Assembly (NCBI RefSeq): GCF_040436345.1
Contig: NC_133237.1
Location: 25,735,749 to 25,799,748 of the forward strand
From: Pagrus major
Lineage: Eukaryota; Chordata; Actinopteri; Spariformes; Sparidae
DNA length: 64,000 bases
Reading direction: 5' to 3'
The translations under genes were made by a program, and so were the position numbers. The notes below the pieces were generated by a model. The model worked only from the letters and a program-made list of their open reading frames with translations. It was not told the DNA's origin and did not search any database. Shown here piece by piece: positions 1 through 9,290 of the stretch (its first letter is position 1; each line of letters begins with the position of its first letter).

Positions 1-10
1 TGTGGCCATA

Positions 11-54
11 TAAAGCCAGAAAGGTGGCAGGGTCCTGCCACCTTTCTGGCTTTA
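11..54. repeat. perfect 21-bp inverted repeat (hairpin)
   Basis: The arms at 11-31 and 34-54 are exact reverse complements, separated by only two bases (GT). The core of the arm (AGAAAGGTGGCAGGGTCC) recurs at 5023-5040 inside a MITE-like element, so this is probably the centre of a related element cut by the window edge. The two-base loop argues against a microRNA precursor. Confidence 0.85.
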
Positions 55-356
55 AACAGTGTTCTGGGACCTGATTTTTCCTCTGATAACAGCTTGTTTG
101 TTCAGTTATGGAAAAAATACATATTTCTATTATTATTATTGGCTTTTTAAAACGTAAGAAAAATATAAGAAAAAATATTTTTAAGTACTTAAAAGAATAA
201 AAATCTTAAGAATAAAGAATAAAACACAAAACCCAATAATATTATATATATTTGATTGAGTAATGCATGTATGATGTTAATGTCAGAGCTTTCCATACTG
301 CTGCGCAGCTCATTTTATAATAATAAGGTCATATCTTATCTGTCAATAATGTCAAG

Positions 357-524
357 TATTGATTATTTGAAGCTGCAGAGTCACTAATGACTCAATTCAT
401 CAAATAAATGTAGTAAAGAGTCAAGAGAGGGACAGTAATTCCCTCTGGAATGAAGCATAAAATGGAATTACTCCAGTTGAGTACAGTACTTGAGTAAATG
501 TACTTAGTTACTTTACACCACTGG
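357..524 (-). repeat. teleost interspersed repeat ending AGTACTTGAGTAAATGTACT
   Basis: The segment ends with the phrase 'acttgagtaaatgtacttag' followed by 'ttactttacaccactgg', which I recognise as one end of a very common non-autonomous teleost repeat. The internal part ('caaataaatgtagtaaagag', 'cataaaatggaattactcc') fits the same family in reverse orientation. Diverged relatives occur at about 3420-3560, 31800-32035, 43790-44030, 44079-44215 and 51530-51700. It carries no coding capacity. The family assignment is from memory. Confidence 0.65.
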
Positions 525-589
525 ACTCACCTGAGAGAGAAAATGTGTTTTTTCCATCATGCTGATAGTTGAAAAATCAGATTTTTAAT

Positions 590-1065
590 GATTTAGTTCA
601 CCCAAAAATGAACTGTTCACTCATTACCTCCTCACCCCCACACTGCAGGAAAGTCGGGTGATATGTCTTCGTCCTGGAGCTTCACAGCAAAATGTTTTAA
701 AAGATTAAAAAACAACTGGGAGAAAAAAAACAAACATAAAATGGCTCCATACAGCTCGTCTTTCATTATGTACAACCTTTTTAAAAGCTGAACTCTTCGC
801 TGTAGCTGCTCGGCTACAAGCGTTAGCATGCACGTGGGTGAAAATGATCTTTTTTTTAAAATCAATTTGGGATCTCGGGGCTTCCAGAGAATTGAATTAA
901 GTCGTACGAGCTGCGTGGAGCCATTTTATGTTTTAGTTTTGGGATGTCAGTTGCTGAGGAGAGTGCTGCCAGGCTGTTTTGTAATGAAGCTCCACAAACG
1001 TTTTCCTCATCTGACTTTCCATCAGCCTGGCAGGGGGGTAGATAATGAACTGTGCCTGTGAAGTG
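590..1065. mobile_element. MITE-like element with long terminal inverted repeats
   Basis: The left end ('gttcactcattacctcctca' followed by a C-rich run) matches the reverse complement of the right end near 1005-1060 ('ggcaggggggtagataatga'), giving imperfect terminal inverted repeats of about 45 bp around an internal part without transposase. Phrases such as 'gttcacccaaaaatgaactg', 'gagcttcacagcaaaatg' and 'gcgttagcatgcacgtgggt' are ones I recognise from an abundant teleost non-autonomous DNA transposon. The 77-codon open frames on both strands here are by-products of this repeat, not genes. It ends about 165 bp upstream of the pirt coding start. Exact borders and target-site duplication were not resolved. 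Confidence 0.7.
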
Positions 1066-1228
1066 GCTTCCTGATCACAGTTTTTGTGACGTATATCACA
1101 CATTATATATCATGTTACGGATAAAACGTTAGGATATTACTGTGTTGTGCTTTACTCATGACCTCAGAGAGACACGTCTCCCCTCACAGACTGATTGTTC
1201 CCCCCACAGAGGAGTCACCCAGGAGGCC

Positions 1229-1636
1229 ATGCCGGGCAGCCCAGAGAACATCCCCCTGGGAGAGTGCACCCTCTCCGAGTCCAGGGACCAGCTGACGCCG
1301 CCGAGCCGCACGGAGAGCACCGTGTTCAGCCTGTCCCGCAGCGAGTCCCTCTGGACCACGGAGGTCCCTGAAAAGACAAGCGAAGTCTACTGGTTCCCCA
1401 TCCACATCATGTCCACCGGGGGCAGCTTCCTGGCGTGCGGCATCATCATCAGCGGCCTGTACTTCGCCGGCCACTGCAAGAAGGTCACCAACATCCTGGG
1501 ACCGGCCCTGCTGTCCATCGGGCTGATGGTGTTCGTGGTGGGCGTGGTCCTGATCCCCATCACCAAGGAGAACAGGAAGAGGGCGAAGAGGAAGAAGGTA
1601 CCCAGTTACTACAGGCAACCGATGTTCAACCTGTGA
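1229..1636 (+). CDS. pirt: phosphoinositide-interacting protein (PIRT-like)
   Basis: This encodes a 135-residue two-pass membrane protein; mammalian PIRT, about 137 residues, binds phosphoinositides and modulates TRPV1 and TRPM8 channels in sensory neurons. What is visible: a Ser/Thr-rich cytosolic N-terminus with the PIRT-typical stretch SRSESLWTT at residues 36-44, a first membrane segment at about 57-81 (beginning PIHIMSTGG), a second at about 90-111, and a basic run KENRKRAKRKK at about 113-123 that corresponds to the phosphoinositide-binding tail. The start at 1229 was chosen because a pyrimidine-rich splice acceptor ends at 1209 (CCCCCCACAG), 19 bases before this ATG. The frame is open further upstream, but that part looks intronic, so a 5' non-coding exon probably lies upstream. 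Codons are GC-rich compared with the AT-rich flanks. The family call is strong; channel regulation is inferred from mammals. Confidence 0.88.
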   Translation: MPGSPENIPLGECTLSESRDQLTPPSRTESTVFSLSRSESLWTTEVPEKTSEVYWFPIHIMSTGGSFLACGIIISGLYFAGHCKKVTNILGPALLSIGLMVFVVGVVLIPITKENRKRAKRKKVPSYYRQPMFNL

Positions 1637-2794
1637 CGATGCAGCAACACTTCCTGTTCAAACCTGAGGAACTTGGACTGGATTGAAATGATCCTTTTGC
1701 AGCATGGGAGCCTCTGTGGAAGCTAATTACTCAAAAGACTCCGCGTGGTGACATTAATGTTTATTCTCTGATTTACCAGGATTGACGACACTAAGCACTT
1801 ATCTCAGTCTCAAGCGTGCATGACAACATTTTGCATCCATAACCCCGCGAAGCTGACGACCAAGAAGGTGAGAGCTCGAAGGACAACAATGAAATGCAAT
1901 TATTCACACACAATTTAGCGAGGTTACTAGAAAGCAAACTGTCCTCGTGAATATTTATGAGGGTGGAGTGGACGAGGGGGACTTCCTAATGCTGTGTGGT
2001 GGTACAGTATATGCCAATTCATGAATAATTAAAGGTTGTGAGAGCTTATAATTGTCAGTTCCCGCTTTGCTTTGTCTCCTGCGCCTGCTGAAGTCCTTAA
2101 TGTGGAACCGAGTCACTTTGAATCTGAGTGCGTTCATCCTCAAATGTATGTAAAAGGAAAAACAATTTGCCTGCTGCGACCTGAAAGCACATTTTCATAG
2201 GATTTAAATATTATGGGGCCGGAAATTTCTAATTAACCCCTTCAGAAGCAGAGTCTGTAATGCACATGAAATGTTTATTCTCAGCCTCTGACAGTGCAAG
2301 GCTCTGACCTGCAGGACTGTATTTAAAGCAGCTATAATCAATACTGAACTGATCTGCTTGTAATCTCAAATTCAAACAGCCTTTATTAGCTTCAGTTAAC
2401 TAATCATTCAGCTATATAATCAGAATGACAACTGTGTGTGAAAATGTCTGCACATTTCAGTTGTTGTGGTGTCTTTTAAAACAAATTAAAACATTTTAGA
2501 TTCATGAGTCCTCCACATCAACCTCTTAACTCGGTGTTTCCCACACTTTTTTCTGCCCAGCCTGTGGTTTCTCTTCATTACTCGCCATTTTACCGGTGAA
2601 GCCGAGGGTGAGATCTGCCTCATCGTATCTGCTCGTCTTTGCTTTGGTGGCTGTCACTCCTGTCACAGACTTGTCCGCGCTTTGTGCTGCAGAATCATGC
2701 CTCAATCATTTAGCCTCGCCACACCTCCGTTGTGGAGGTGTGCCCCCCAATTTGGGAGCCACCATCTTGACCTCTGATACCCCTTTTTGACCAA
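1637..2794. other. intergenic / likely pirt 3' UTR, no gene seen
   Basis: This follows the pirt stop codon. The first part is presumably 3' UTR, but I did not find a convincing poly(A) signal close by. The remainder is AT-rich unique-looking sequence; short open frames at 1955-2143 (minus) and 2596-2790 (plus) show no recognisable protein. Confidence 0.5.
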
Positions 2795-3312
2795 GGCAGG
2801 TCAGGTGCTGGTTCAGAGCCGGTTCCTACTCATTTCAACAGCCAAAGAACTGGCTCTCAGCCAGGAAGACTGGTTCCAGAGCAGCTACGGACGGATAAAT
2901 TATCAGCACAATAATGGGAAATTTACATTATTGGTTATCAGCAAATAAAGACATTATAATAATAGTGGTGGTATGCACCTTTACAGTTGTTTAGTGAGCA
3001 GAAGAAGAAGAACAAACACGCTGTTGTCGCGCTCATAACGCTGAAACTGCTGCAGCTGTGTAGAGCCACGCAATGCAGACAAGAGCCACACATGTCCTGT
3101 GTTTAACCATAAAGTCTTATCACAGCTATTGAATATCAATTAAACCATCTTTGCTCTCTACGTCTGAGCCTTTCTTACACTCAGGTGTGCATGAAAAAAA
3201 GCATTAAAATGTTGGTTTCTATTATCGGTTATTTTATCGGTATCGGCCACAAGAGTCAGGTAATTATTGGTTATCGCATCGGCTGATAAAAATCCATATC
3301 GTGCCTCCCTTT
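2795..3312. repeat. decayed teleost repeat (GGTTCAGAGCCGGTTCC / TATCGG type)
   Basis: It begins with 'ggtgctggttcagagccggt' followed by 'tcctactcatttcaacag', and later holds alternating TATCGG/TTATCGG words ('ggttattttatcggtatcgg', 'ggctgataaaaatccatatc', 'gtgcctccctt'). I recognise both blocks as parts of common teleost interspersed repeats, possibly two nested elements. There is no long open frame. Names and borders cannot be fixed without a repeat library. Confidence 0.5.
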
Positions 3313-3419
3313 AGATGTAGGTGTTGCCTCTAGTGCTTCATATGTGTTGATGTTATTTTATTTCTAATAAAAATGTACTTTAATCTTTACATGTATTGTT
3401 TTTAATAGCGGTAGACTAT

Positions 3420-3560
3420 TGAAACTGAAATTACAAAGTAACTAGTGACTAAATATATCAAATAAATGTCGTGGAGAGGAAGTATAAAGTAGCAGAAAAT
3501 GGAAATACTCAAGTAAAGTACCTGGAAAAATGTACTCAAGAGCAGAACTTTAGTAAATTG
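3420..3560 (-). repeat. diverged copy of the ACTTGAGTAAATGTACT repeat family
   Basis: Words such as 'caaataaatgtcgtggagag', 'gtataaagtagcag', 'aaatactcaagtaaagtacc' and 'aaaatgtactcaag' match the family also seen at 357-524. The copy is older and more diverged. From 3561 to 4147 I see only AT-rich unique-looking sequence leading into the next gene. Confidence 0.55.
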
Positions 3561-4147
3561 TACACAAAGATTTGAATTTTTACTGCAAATGGAAATCAGT
3601 CTCCTCCATTTCCAGTAATCACTATCGGCCCTGACAAATAAACGTGCTGTGTGACCTTCCCTGTTTGAAAAGGTCATGATGGTGAATCCACTCACACAGG
3701 CCGAAGACTTCCAGGTAACATAACAATCACCTGTCAGCCTCATTATATCTACACGAGAAGGAGGAAGTGGGGATAAAATCTGACACTAAGTGGTTCAACT
3801 TCAACGTGTGATGGCTCACGTGATAAATATAAACTGGTTTATAATAAAAACACAGACAACCTGCGTCACGCTGAGGCTGGATCATCTCTGTGCGCATGAA
3901 TATCCACATTTGAAAGTCAAATCAGATGTTAAAACGTCCTGCAGCTCTGCTTTTATTTGCATCGTGACTTAAAGGTGAATTCTCGACATGTTTTTTTATT
4001 GAACTACCTGCTGCAGCCTGCAGTCAGTGTGTGCTCAGGTGTGTGTTCAGGTGTGCAGTGTGCGCAGTGAGGGAAAACACCCTGTTTGTCTCCACTGTGA
4101 GGTGGGGCGTTGCTCTCCAGGTGCCTCAGCTCAGGTAACGCACATAC

Positions 4148-4684
4148 ATGAGGCATCCTCCCGTTATCCAGCAGCTGCACGGTGATGTTTCCAGCATGCA
4201 GATGCTCAGGTGTATCGGAAGCTGTGTGCCTTTGTTCCTCATGGCCGTCGCGTTTGATGTGGTCGGTCTGATCCTCCTCTTCGTCGGGATTTTCGCCAAC
4301 CTGCGCGTCGACGGCCGCTTCTATGGAGACTTCTTGATCTACACCGGCGCGCTCGTCGTCTTCTTCAGCCTGGGCTGCTGGCTCATGTGGTACGTGGGCA
4401 ACGTCCCGGTGTCGGAGGACGACGGCCTGAAGAAGACGAGCAGCATCGTGCAGTTGGCCAGGAAGCTCTCCGAGAGGTTGAGCCAGAAGCTGAAGCGGGG
4501 AGAGGACCGCGAGAGATGCGTCAAGGATCAGGAGTGCCACAGCCAGGTGGGCTCACCTGCGCGTAAAGCCAGCCGGGTGACGTGGGGCAAGTCCACGGCC
4601 TACCACAACGAAGGGTATGATGACAGTCTGGACTCAGAGGAGAAGACGGTGGAGGCAGAGAGAGAAGAAAAACTAGACATCTGA
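4148..4684 (+). CDS. transmembrane protein 238 family protein (178 aa)
   Basis: This is a small two-pass membrane protein of the TMEM238 family, whose cellular role is not established. Membrane segment 1 spans about residues 28-50 (PLFLMAVAFDVVGLILLFVG) and segment 2 about 61-83 (DFLIYTGALVVFFSLGCWLM). The family-typical motifs are FDVVGLILLF, YGDFLIYTGAL, WYVGN and, after the membrane, LARKLSERLSQ, which parallels mammalian TMEM238. The tail to residue 178 is hydrophilic with a basic middle and an acidic end. The ATG at 4148 is the first in frame, but those at 4196 and 4202 sit closer to the first membrane segment and could be the real start; an upstream exon is also possible. GC-rich codons stand out from the AT-rich flanks. 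It lies 2.5 kb downstream of pirt and 3.35 kb upstream of a second family member, all on the same strand. Confidence 0.82.
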   Translation: MRHPPVIQQLHGDVSSMQMLRCIGSCVPLFLMAVAFDVVGLILLFVGIFANLRVDGRFYGDFLIYTGALVVFFSLGCWLMWYVGNVPVSEDDGLKKTSSIVQLARKLSERLSQKLKRGEDRERCVKDQECHSQVGSPARKASRVTWGKSTAYHNEGYDDSLDSEEKTVEAEREEKLDI

Positions 4685-4789
4685 ACTGGGTACCTTCATC
4701 TAAAACATGATTTAATGTGTGACAGCTGCAGGAGAGACTCGACAGGTGTATGAAGGATGTTTTACACACCGACACTTTATTCCTCTTTT

Positions 4790-5200
4790 AAAGGTGCACT
4801 ATGTAGTTTTGGAGAAGAGTCAGAGGTGATGACACACTGAGCAAACACATCCAGAAGACGTCTGTTCAATGTCTTTGCTGACGTTGAGAAGACGTCCAGT
4901 GGAGAGCCAGGATTCTTTTTTTTTGAGCATGTTTTGGTCATCGAGCCTTCATCAAGTAGCGTTACGAGGTTGGATGAACATATGGCAGATAAGTAGCTCT
5001 CCTGGTAAAGAACACGGAGTTAGAAAGGTGGCAGGGTCCGCCACATGTAAACAAAGCAAAACAGCATGAAAGTGTGTTGTCCTTTAAGCTCAGTTTGTTT
5101 ATTCAGAAAACAAATAGAGTTTGTTTATTTAGGGAGGAGAGAAAAAATCAGTCAGTGAAGATCTTATAGTGTCGCCCTCAAAACGACGTACTGCTCCTTT
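4790..5200. mobile_element. MITE-like element with ~25-bp terminal inverted repeats
   Basis: The left end AAAGGTGCACTATGTAGTTT matches the reverse complement of the right end (AAAGGAGCAGTACGTCGTTT) at most positions. The body has no transposase frame and holds the palindromic core 'gaaaggtggcagggtccgcc' at about 5024-5043, related to the hairpin at 11-54. I recognise the 'tgcactatgtagtttt' start from abundant teleost non-autonomous DNA transposons. It was inserted about 100 bp past the stop codon of the TMEM238-family gene, so it may lie in that gene's 3' UTR. A target-site duplication could not be fixed because of the flanking A/T runs. Confidence 0.7.
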
Positions 5201-5449
5201 AAAAAATTATATTTATAGCCAGGGGGTCAAAGGTCTCAACATTTCTGTTGTTTTATGTCACGGGTCTGTGATTTCAGAGGGACGTTTCCTAAAAAAAGAG
5301 TATCTGGTCCTATTTTTAGGTCATAGCGAGCCACAGTTCACTTGGTGCACTCTCAATTAATCAATCTCAATTCATTGTGACCTACTGAGAGTTGAGTCGG
5401 AGCGCAGCAGCAGATCAACACATGTGAAACTGGGCTACAGGAGAGCTGT

Positions 5450-5690
5450 TAGCTGCTTTGATAATCAGGGTTTTATCGTTTTAAGTCCTTTTTCCAAGCA
5501 AAAAAATGTCAAACATTGTTCCAGCTTCTTTTAAATGTGAGGATTTGCTGCTTGAAGAGTCTTTTGGGTTTTGGACAGTTGGTCGGACAAATGAAGCGAT
5601 CTGAAGACGTCACATCGGGATGATCGGGGACATTGTGATGAGCTTTTCTTTTGGACAATTTATTGACTTGTTCGATTAATGGTGTAAATA
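5450..5690 (-). repeat. copy of an AATAATCG-type teleost repeat
   Basis: Diagnostic words are 'cttttaaatgtgaggatttg', 'gcttgaagagtcttttgg' and 'ttattgacttgttcgattaa'. The same family appears at about 11400-11690, 14525-14735, 16340-16560, 19860-20090, 24885-25045 and 26520-26760. It is non-coding. The family is recognised from memory of teleost sequence. Confidence 0.6.
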
Positions 5691-5699
5691 CTTGGCAGA

Positions 5700-7650
5700 T
5701 TGCTCACTTAATGAAATAATGGTGAATGAAATGTAATATAGATGATCTGAGAGACGTGAGACACTTTGTCAATTTTTGTTTGGTGGCTTTCAAAGACCAG
5801 CAGACATTCAAACAAACAAATAAATTAATATTTACTTGTTTTAAACGGAGCAGTTCAGGAAAGTCCTTCAATTTTCTACCATATTACATCATAATTCTGT
5901 ATTTTTATTTTATTCATTCGACTGTCTTCTTGTATTTTTATGTGCACTTTATTTCCAAATGTCAGACCGGACTTTTCCACTCCATGTTGAACTGGTTCTG
6001 TTCCAGTTACCATTTGGAGCATTTGGACCTTAAATAAACTGGTAATAGCAGTTTTTCCTTGACTCAAAGTGTGAACCAAAGTGGGCGTGTCATATTGTTC
6101 AGGTCGTAGGAAACACTGGCTGGTTCACTCGATGGCACCAAGAATCTTGAGCAGAACCGGTTCAATCACCAGAGCTAATTTGGTGTCCATGTTCACCGAG
6201 TGGTTTCTGGTAATTTAATTAATTTTTAAATGTGTTGATTAATATTCTGTTCACCAGTGAAGCACAGTGGACTTGAAGTCAACACTTTAATTATTCAAAG
6301 CTTTGGGACCTTTAATTATTTCAGGTTAGATTTGTGTTTTTTTAATCAAATCAATAAAATTATTCTTAATCAAGTTAATTCACGTTTTCTAAATACTCAC
6401 ACAGAGAATGAGACGAACATTTGAATCAATCAATAGGGACCAACAGCATTTTTGGCCCAAAGCCAATCAATCTTTTTTATTTGTTTGTTTTCTTGTTGTT
6501 GTTGTTGTTGCAGGAGTGTATTGATTAACACTCAGCGGTCACTTCACTTATTTCAAGTAGACGTATACAGTAATGTGATCCAACACAACAGCTCTGCCAT
6601 GATTTCTACTTTTACGAAGCTTATTTTTGACGTTGAAAGGTGATAATTCATCTCAGTGGATGATGTTTCTAATATTCTGCCTCTCTCAGGCCTGCAAATA
6701 GGGTGGACAAAATATTAGAAACACCTCGCATCACCTTAAACTACAACCTCAGTGATAAACATACAGTGCCAGTTAAAATTGAACGTCTTTGCAGTTACAA
6801 AATATCTAAATACGTGACTTCTGTGTCCTCGGTGGTTCATGAAGGCTGGAACAAACCTCTGAACCTCCAGTTTTCAGAGGAAATGTTCCTCATTTCAGAT
6901 TTATTTGTTCTCACACATGCACCTCAAACATTTAACATATTTTATACTCGTTGTAGCTGCTACTGGACTGAAAACAGTCAAGTCATGCTCCTCTTTGATT
7001 TGCTGTCAAAGCAACAACAAAAACACTGGTCCGACTGGTTTCTCTCTGCGGTGTAGTGTTGGTTAAACAAACCTGAAAGCCTTCAACAGAGGATCATGTG
7101 ACGTGGGGACTGTGTATCTACCAAGATGACTACAGAGTTTCAACCAGTGATCCACACATTGGTCTCACACCTTATGCAAATGTCACAGCTCTGCAGAGCG
7201 AGCCTTGACTGACAGCTTAATGCACTTTAATCAAACTCCCGGACAAAGTTACAGTAAATAAAAATTCATCTCTGCTGTCTACACCGGCTCCGGGAGGGCA
7301 GGACAGTAAGTCAAAAGCGACGGAGCAGAGACAAATAGTGGCGGATTAACAGGTCAAACAAGGTCCTCGGAGAGAAGTTTCCATTACGTGCATTTCCTCT
7401 TTGTGACAGTCACTTCACAATAGGTGTCGTTATTGTCGCGGTGCATGAACCGTGGACTGTTAAATATTTAGGGAGCGCTTGAATGCAGCGTATCCACCCT
7501 GCAGAGCTGTTCCCAAGATAAATATAAAAAGGGTAAATATATTTCCAGGGGTAAAAAATCTCTGAACTCGGTGGGAGAGAAGTGAAAGAGGAAGCTCTGA
7601 CAGGCTGGTAAAGCTGCTAAAAAGATGCACGTTGGTTTCATTAGCCGAAC
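5700..7650. other. AT-rich intergenic DNA, no gene seen
   Basis: Open frames here (such as 5726-6037 and 6703-7056, plus strand) are low-complexity or match nothing I know, and none has a coding look. A short TTG-repeat run lies near 6495-6512. Nothing else is supported. Confidence 0.45.
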
Positions 7651-7659
7651 ACAAAGATC

Positions 7660-7900
7660 TCAGGGGGGTCCCAATTAATTATCCCAGGCTTATCGCTGTG
7701 ACGACGCCGGGCTCGATGGCGGCTGATTGTGAAATATATGTGCATAAATCTGCCACACAGGTTACAGACAATGGGGATGATGTGTCGCATTAATGTCATG
7801 AGAGGTGCAAAACAAGTCGGTCCTGCACAGGAATGAAGATGGACCGTGTGACAGCTAATTGCGGCTCAGCCCGTCATTGTGGTTGGATACCAGTCTTGCC
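7660..7900. promoter_or_regulatory. candidate regulatory stretch upstream of the TMEM238L-like gene
   Basis: Unlike its surroundings this stretch is of mixed composition without repeat words, and carries clustered homeodomain/GATA-like words (CAATTAATTATC at 7673, GGCTTATCGC, GCATTAATGTC at 7788). Its place 140-380 bp upstream of the start at 8037 makes a promoter or proximal enhancer plausible. This is inference only; conservation has not been tested. Confidence 0.3.
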
Positions 7901-8036
7901 ACTAAGTCTTGAGCTATGAAGGAAATGTGAGGCGTGCTGAGTGAAAAAGAATGATCCACATGACAGCAGAGCACTTTACCCGAGAGACTCACTCCTGTCA
8001 GACCTTCAGACGTCGCCCGACTCACCCGGCCCGGCC

Positions 8037-8270
8037 ATGGAGGAGGGGAAGGCCACCGCCTTCTTCCTCTCGCTGGCTGTGATTATGGACGTCGTCGGCC
8101 TCATCCTCTTCTTCCTCGGGATCTTCGCGCCTTTGAGCTTCTGGGACTTCTTCGTGCTGTCCGGGCCTCTGCTGATCTTCCTCAGCCTCGTCTTCTGGAT
8201 ATTCTGGTACTTGGGGAACCTCAGAGTGTCTGAGGAGGAGCTCAACATCAAGAAACAGGGCATCCTGTGA
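8037..8270 (+). CDS. tmem238l: TMEM238L-like small membrane protein (77 aa)
   Basis: This predicts a 77-residue protein made almost entirely of two membrane segments, at about residues 8-30 (FFLSLAVIMDVVGLILFFLG) and 36-58 (WDFFVLSGPLLIFLSLVFWI), followed by WYLGN and a short charged tail. MDVVGLILFF, WDFFVLSG and WYLGN mark the TMEM238 family. The length fits TMEM238L, a small protein of about 79 residues encoded next to PIRT in human, better than TMEM238. The start at 8037 was chosen because it has a near-ideal context (GGCCATGG) directly before the first hydrophobic run; the frame is open 32 codons further up. It lies 3.35 kb after the longer family member and 5 kb before foxk2, on the same strand as both. 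The molecular role is unknown. Confidence 0.8.
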   Translation: MEEGKATAFFLSLAVIMDVVGLILFFLGIFAPLSFWDFFVLSGPLLIFLSLVFWIFWYLGNLRVSEEELNIKKQGIL

Positions 8271-8834
8271 CTTCAAAATGAAGCTGGACTGAACTCAAAT
8301 CAGCAGTATGATGGCGCTGTGGAAGGAAACAGGCGGGTCTGACAGAAGCTTCATCAAAAATCATGTATTTTGTGTGAGACTTGTGGCTCTCCCAACCCCC
8401 CTGAGGTGTTTGCCTCTGTGAAGGAAATGTGATAAATCCAAATCCAGGCACGACCAGGAACACATTTGACTAATCCCAGGAGATAAAAAAAAAACTGCTC
8501 TATCCTTTGACTTCAGGGAAAACAACTTGTCATGTTGTGTACAGACAGCAGTGACTCCTGGACTCTGTTGAAGTGGAAAATGTTTTTCTCAGCACTTTGA
8601 TTTGTGGGAAGGTTTTACACACTGCACCACGATGATACTGTCTGCCTTATTTATCTCATTACTAACATGTATGCACATTGTGAGTTGATATTTATTATGT
8701 TATATCTCTGCACATCATGTAAAGAAGGAAAAGCTTTGAAATTAGTCACTAAACATGCTTTAAAATGACCTGTTGTTGGTTTTATTTATTTCTGCTTGAG
8801 GTTGAGATTCAAAGTCTCTTTTAAAACCTTCTGT
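8271..8834. other. downstream flank of the TMEM238L-like gene, no gene seen
   Basis: This is probably 3' UTR and intergenic DNA. No poly(A) signal was clear near the gene and no further coding region is visible. Confidence 0.4.
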
Positions 8835-9290
8835 TTCTTTATGTTGCAGTTTTATGTTTCTTTAGGTTCAACGCTGTGCTTAAGCTCTGGTTAGGTTTAG
8901 GCACAAGAAAAACTTAGTTAGGGTTCGGAAAACATCATGTTTTGGTCACCACAAACACGGCTGGAGATGTCAGGAGGTTTCATGAGTAAAAGAAATGGTT
9001 ATATCGCTACAAACAGAGCTGGAGATGTCCTGAGCTCACGTTCAAAATATCTGTTTTTTGTCACCATGAACTTGTCTGGTTTTGCCCGATTTCTCTTTCC
9101 CGGGCTGGAAATGTCCCGAGATCTTGTTAAAAAAACAGTTGTTGAAGACACAAACATAGCTTGAGACGGCCGGACTTCCCATCAAAAACACCAGGTTCTG
9201 TTGACACAAGCCGGCGGGAGTTGTCCCGAGGTCTCTTTGAATATATCCAGTGGTGTCAGACTTCGTTAAACCACCCTGGCTCTTCAAAAA
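8835..9290 (+). repeat. GGTTAGG / AAACATCATG repeat with internal periodicity
   Basis: It starts with 'tggttaggtttaggcac' and 'gttcggaaaacatcatg', then repeats a phrase of the kind 'ggtcaccacaaacacggctg' plus 'gagatgtc' several times in diverged form (near 8955, 9011, 9060, 9165 and 9205). Related copies lie at 41029-41200 and 49290-49760. I recognise the phrase from teleost repeats. The open frame at 8937-9164 is a by-product. Confidence 0.6.

Noticed and set aside
11..54. microRNA precursor
   Set aside because: A two-base loop is too short for normal processing, and the core matches a transposable element.
828..1061. 77-codon frames on both strands
   Set aside because: They lie wholly inside a MITE-like element.
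1142..1228. N-terminal extension of the pirt frame by 29 codons
   Set aside because: A clear splice acceptor ends at 1209 inside it, and the protein from 1229 already has the family's usual length.
7941..8036. 32-codon extension of the TMEM238L-like frame
   Set aside because: The ATG at 8037 has the better context and lies right before the first membrane segment; the extension has no family resemblance.
8937..9164. 75-codon plus-strand frame
   Set aside because: It lies in a dispersed non-coding repeat, and its repeated phrases come from that repeat's inner periodicity.
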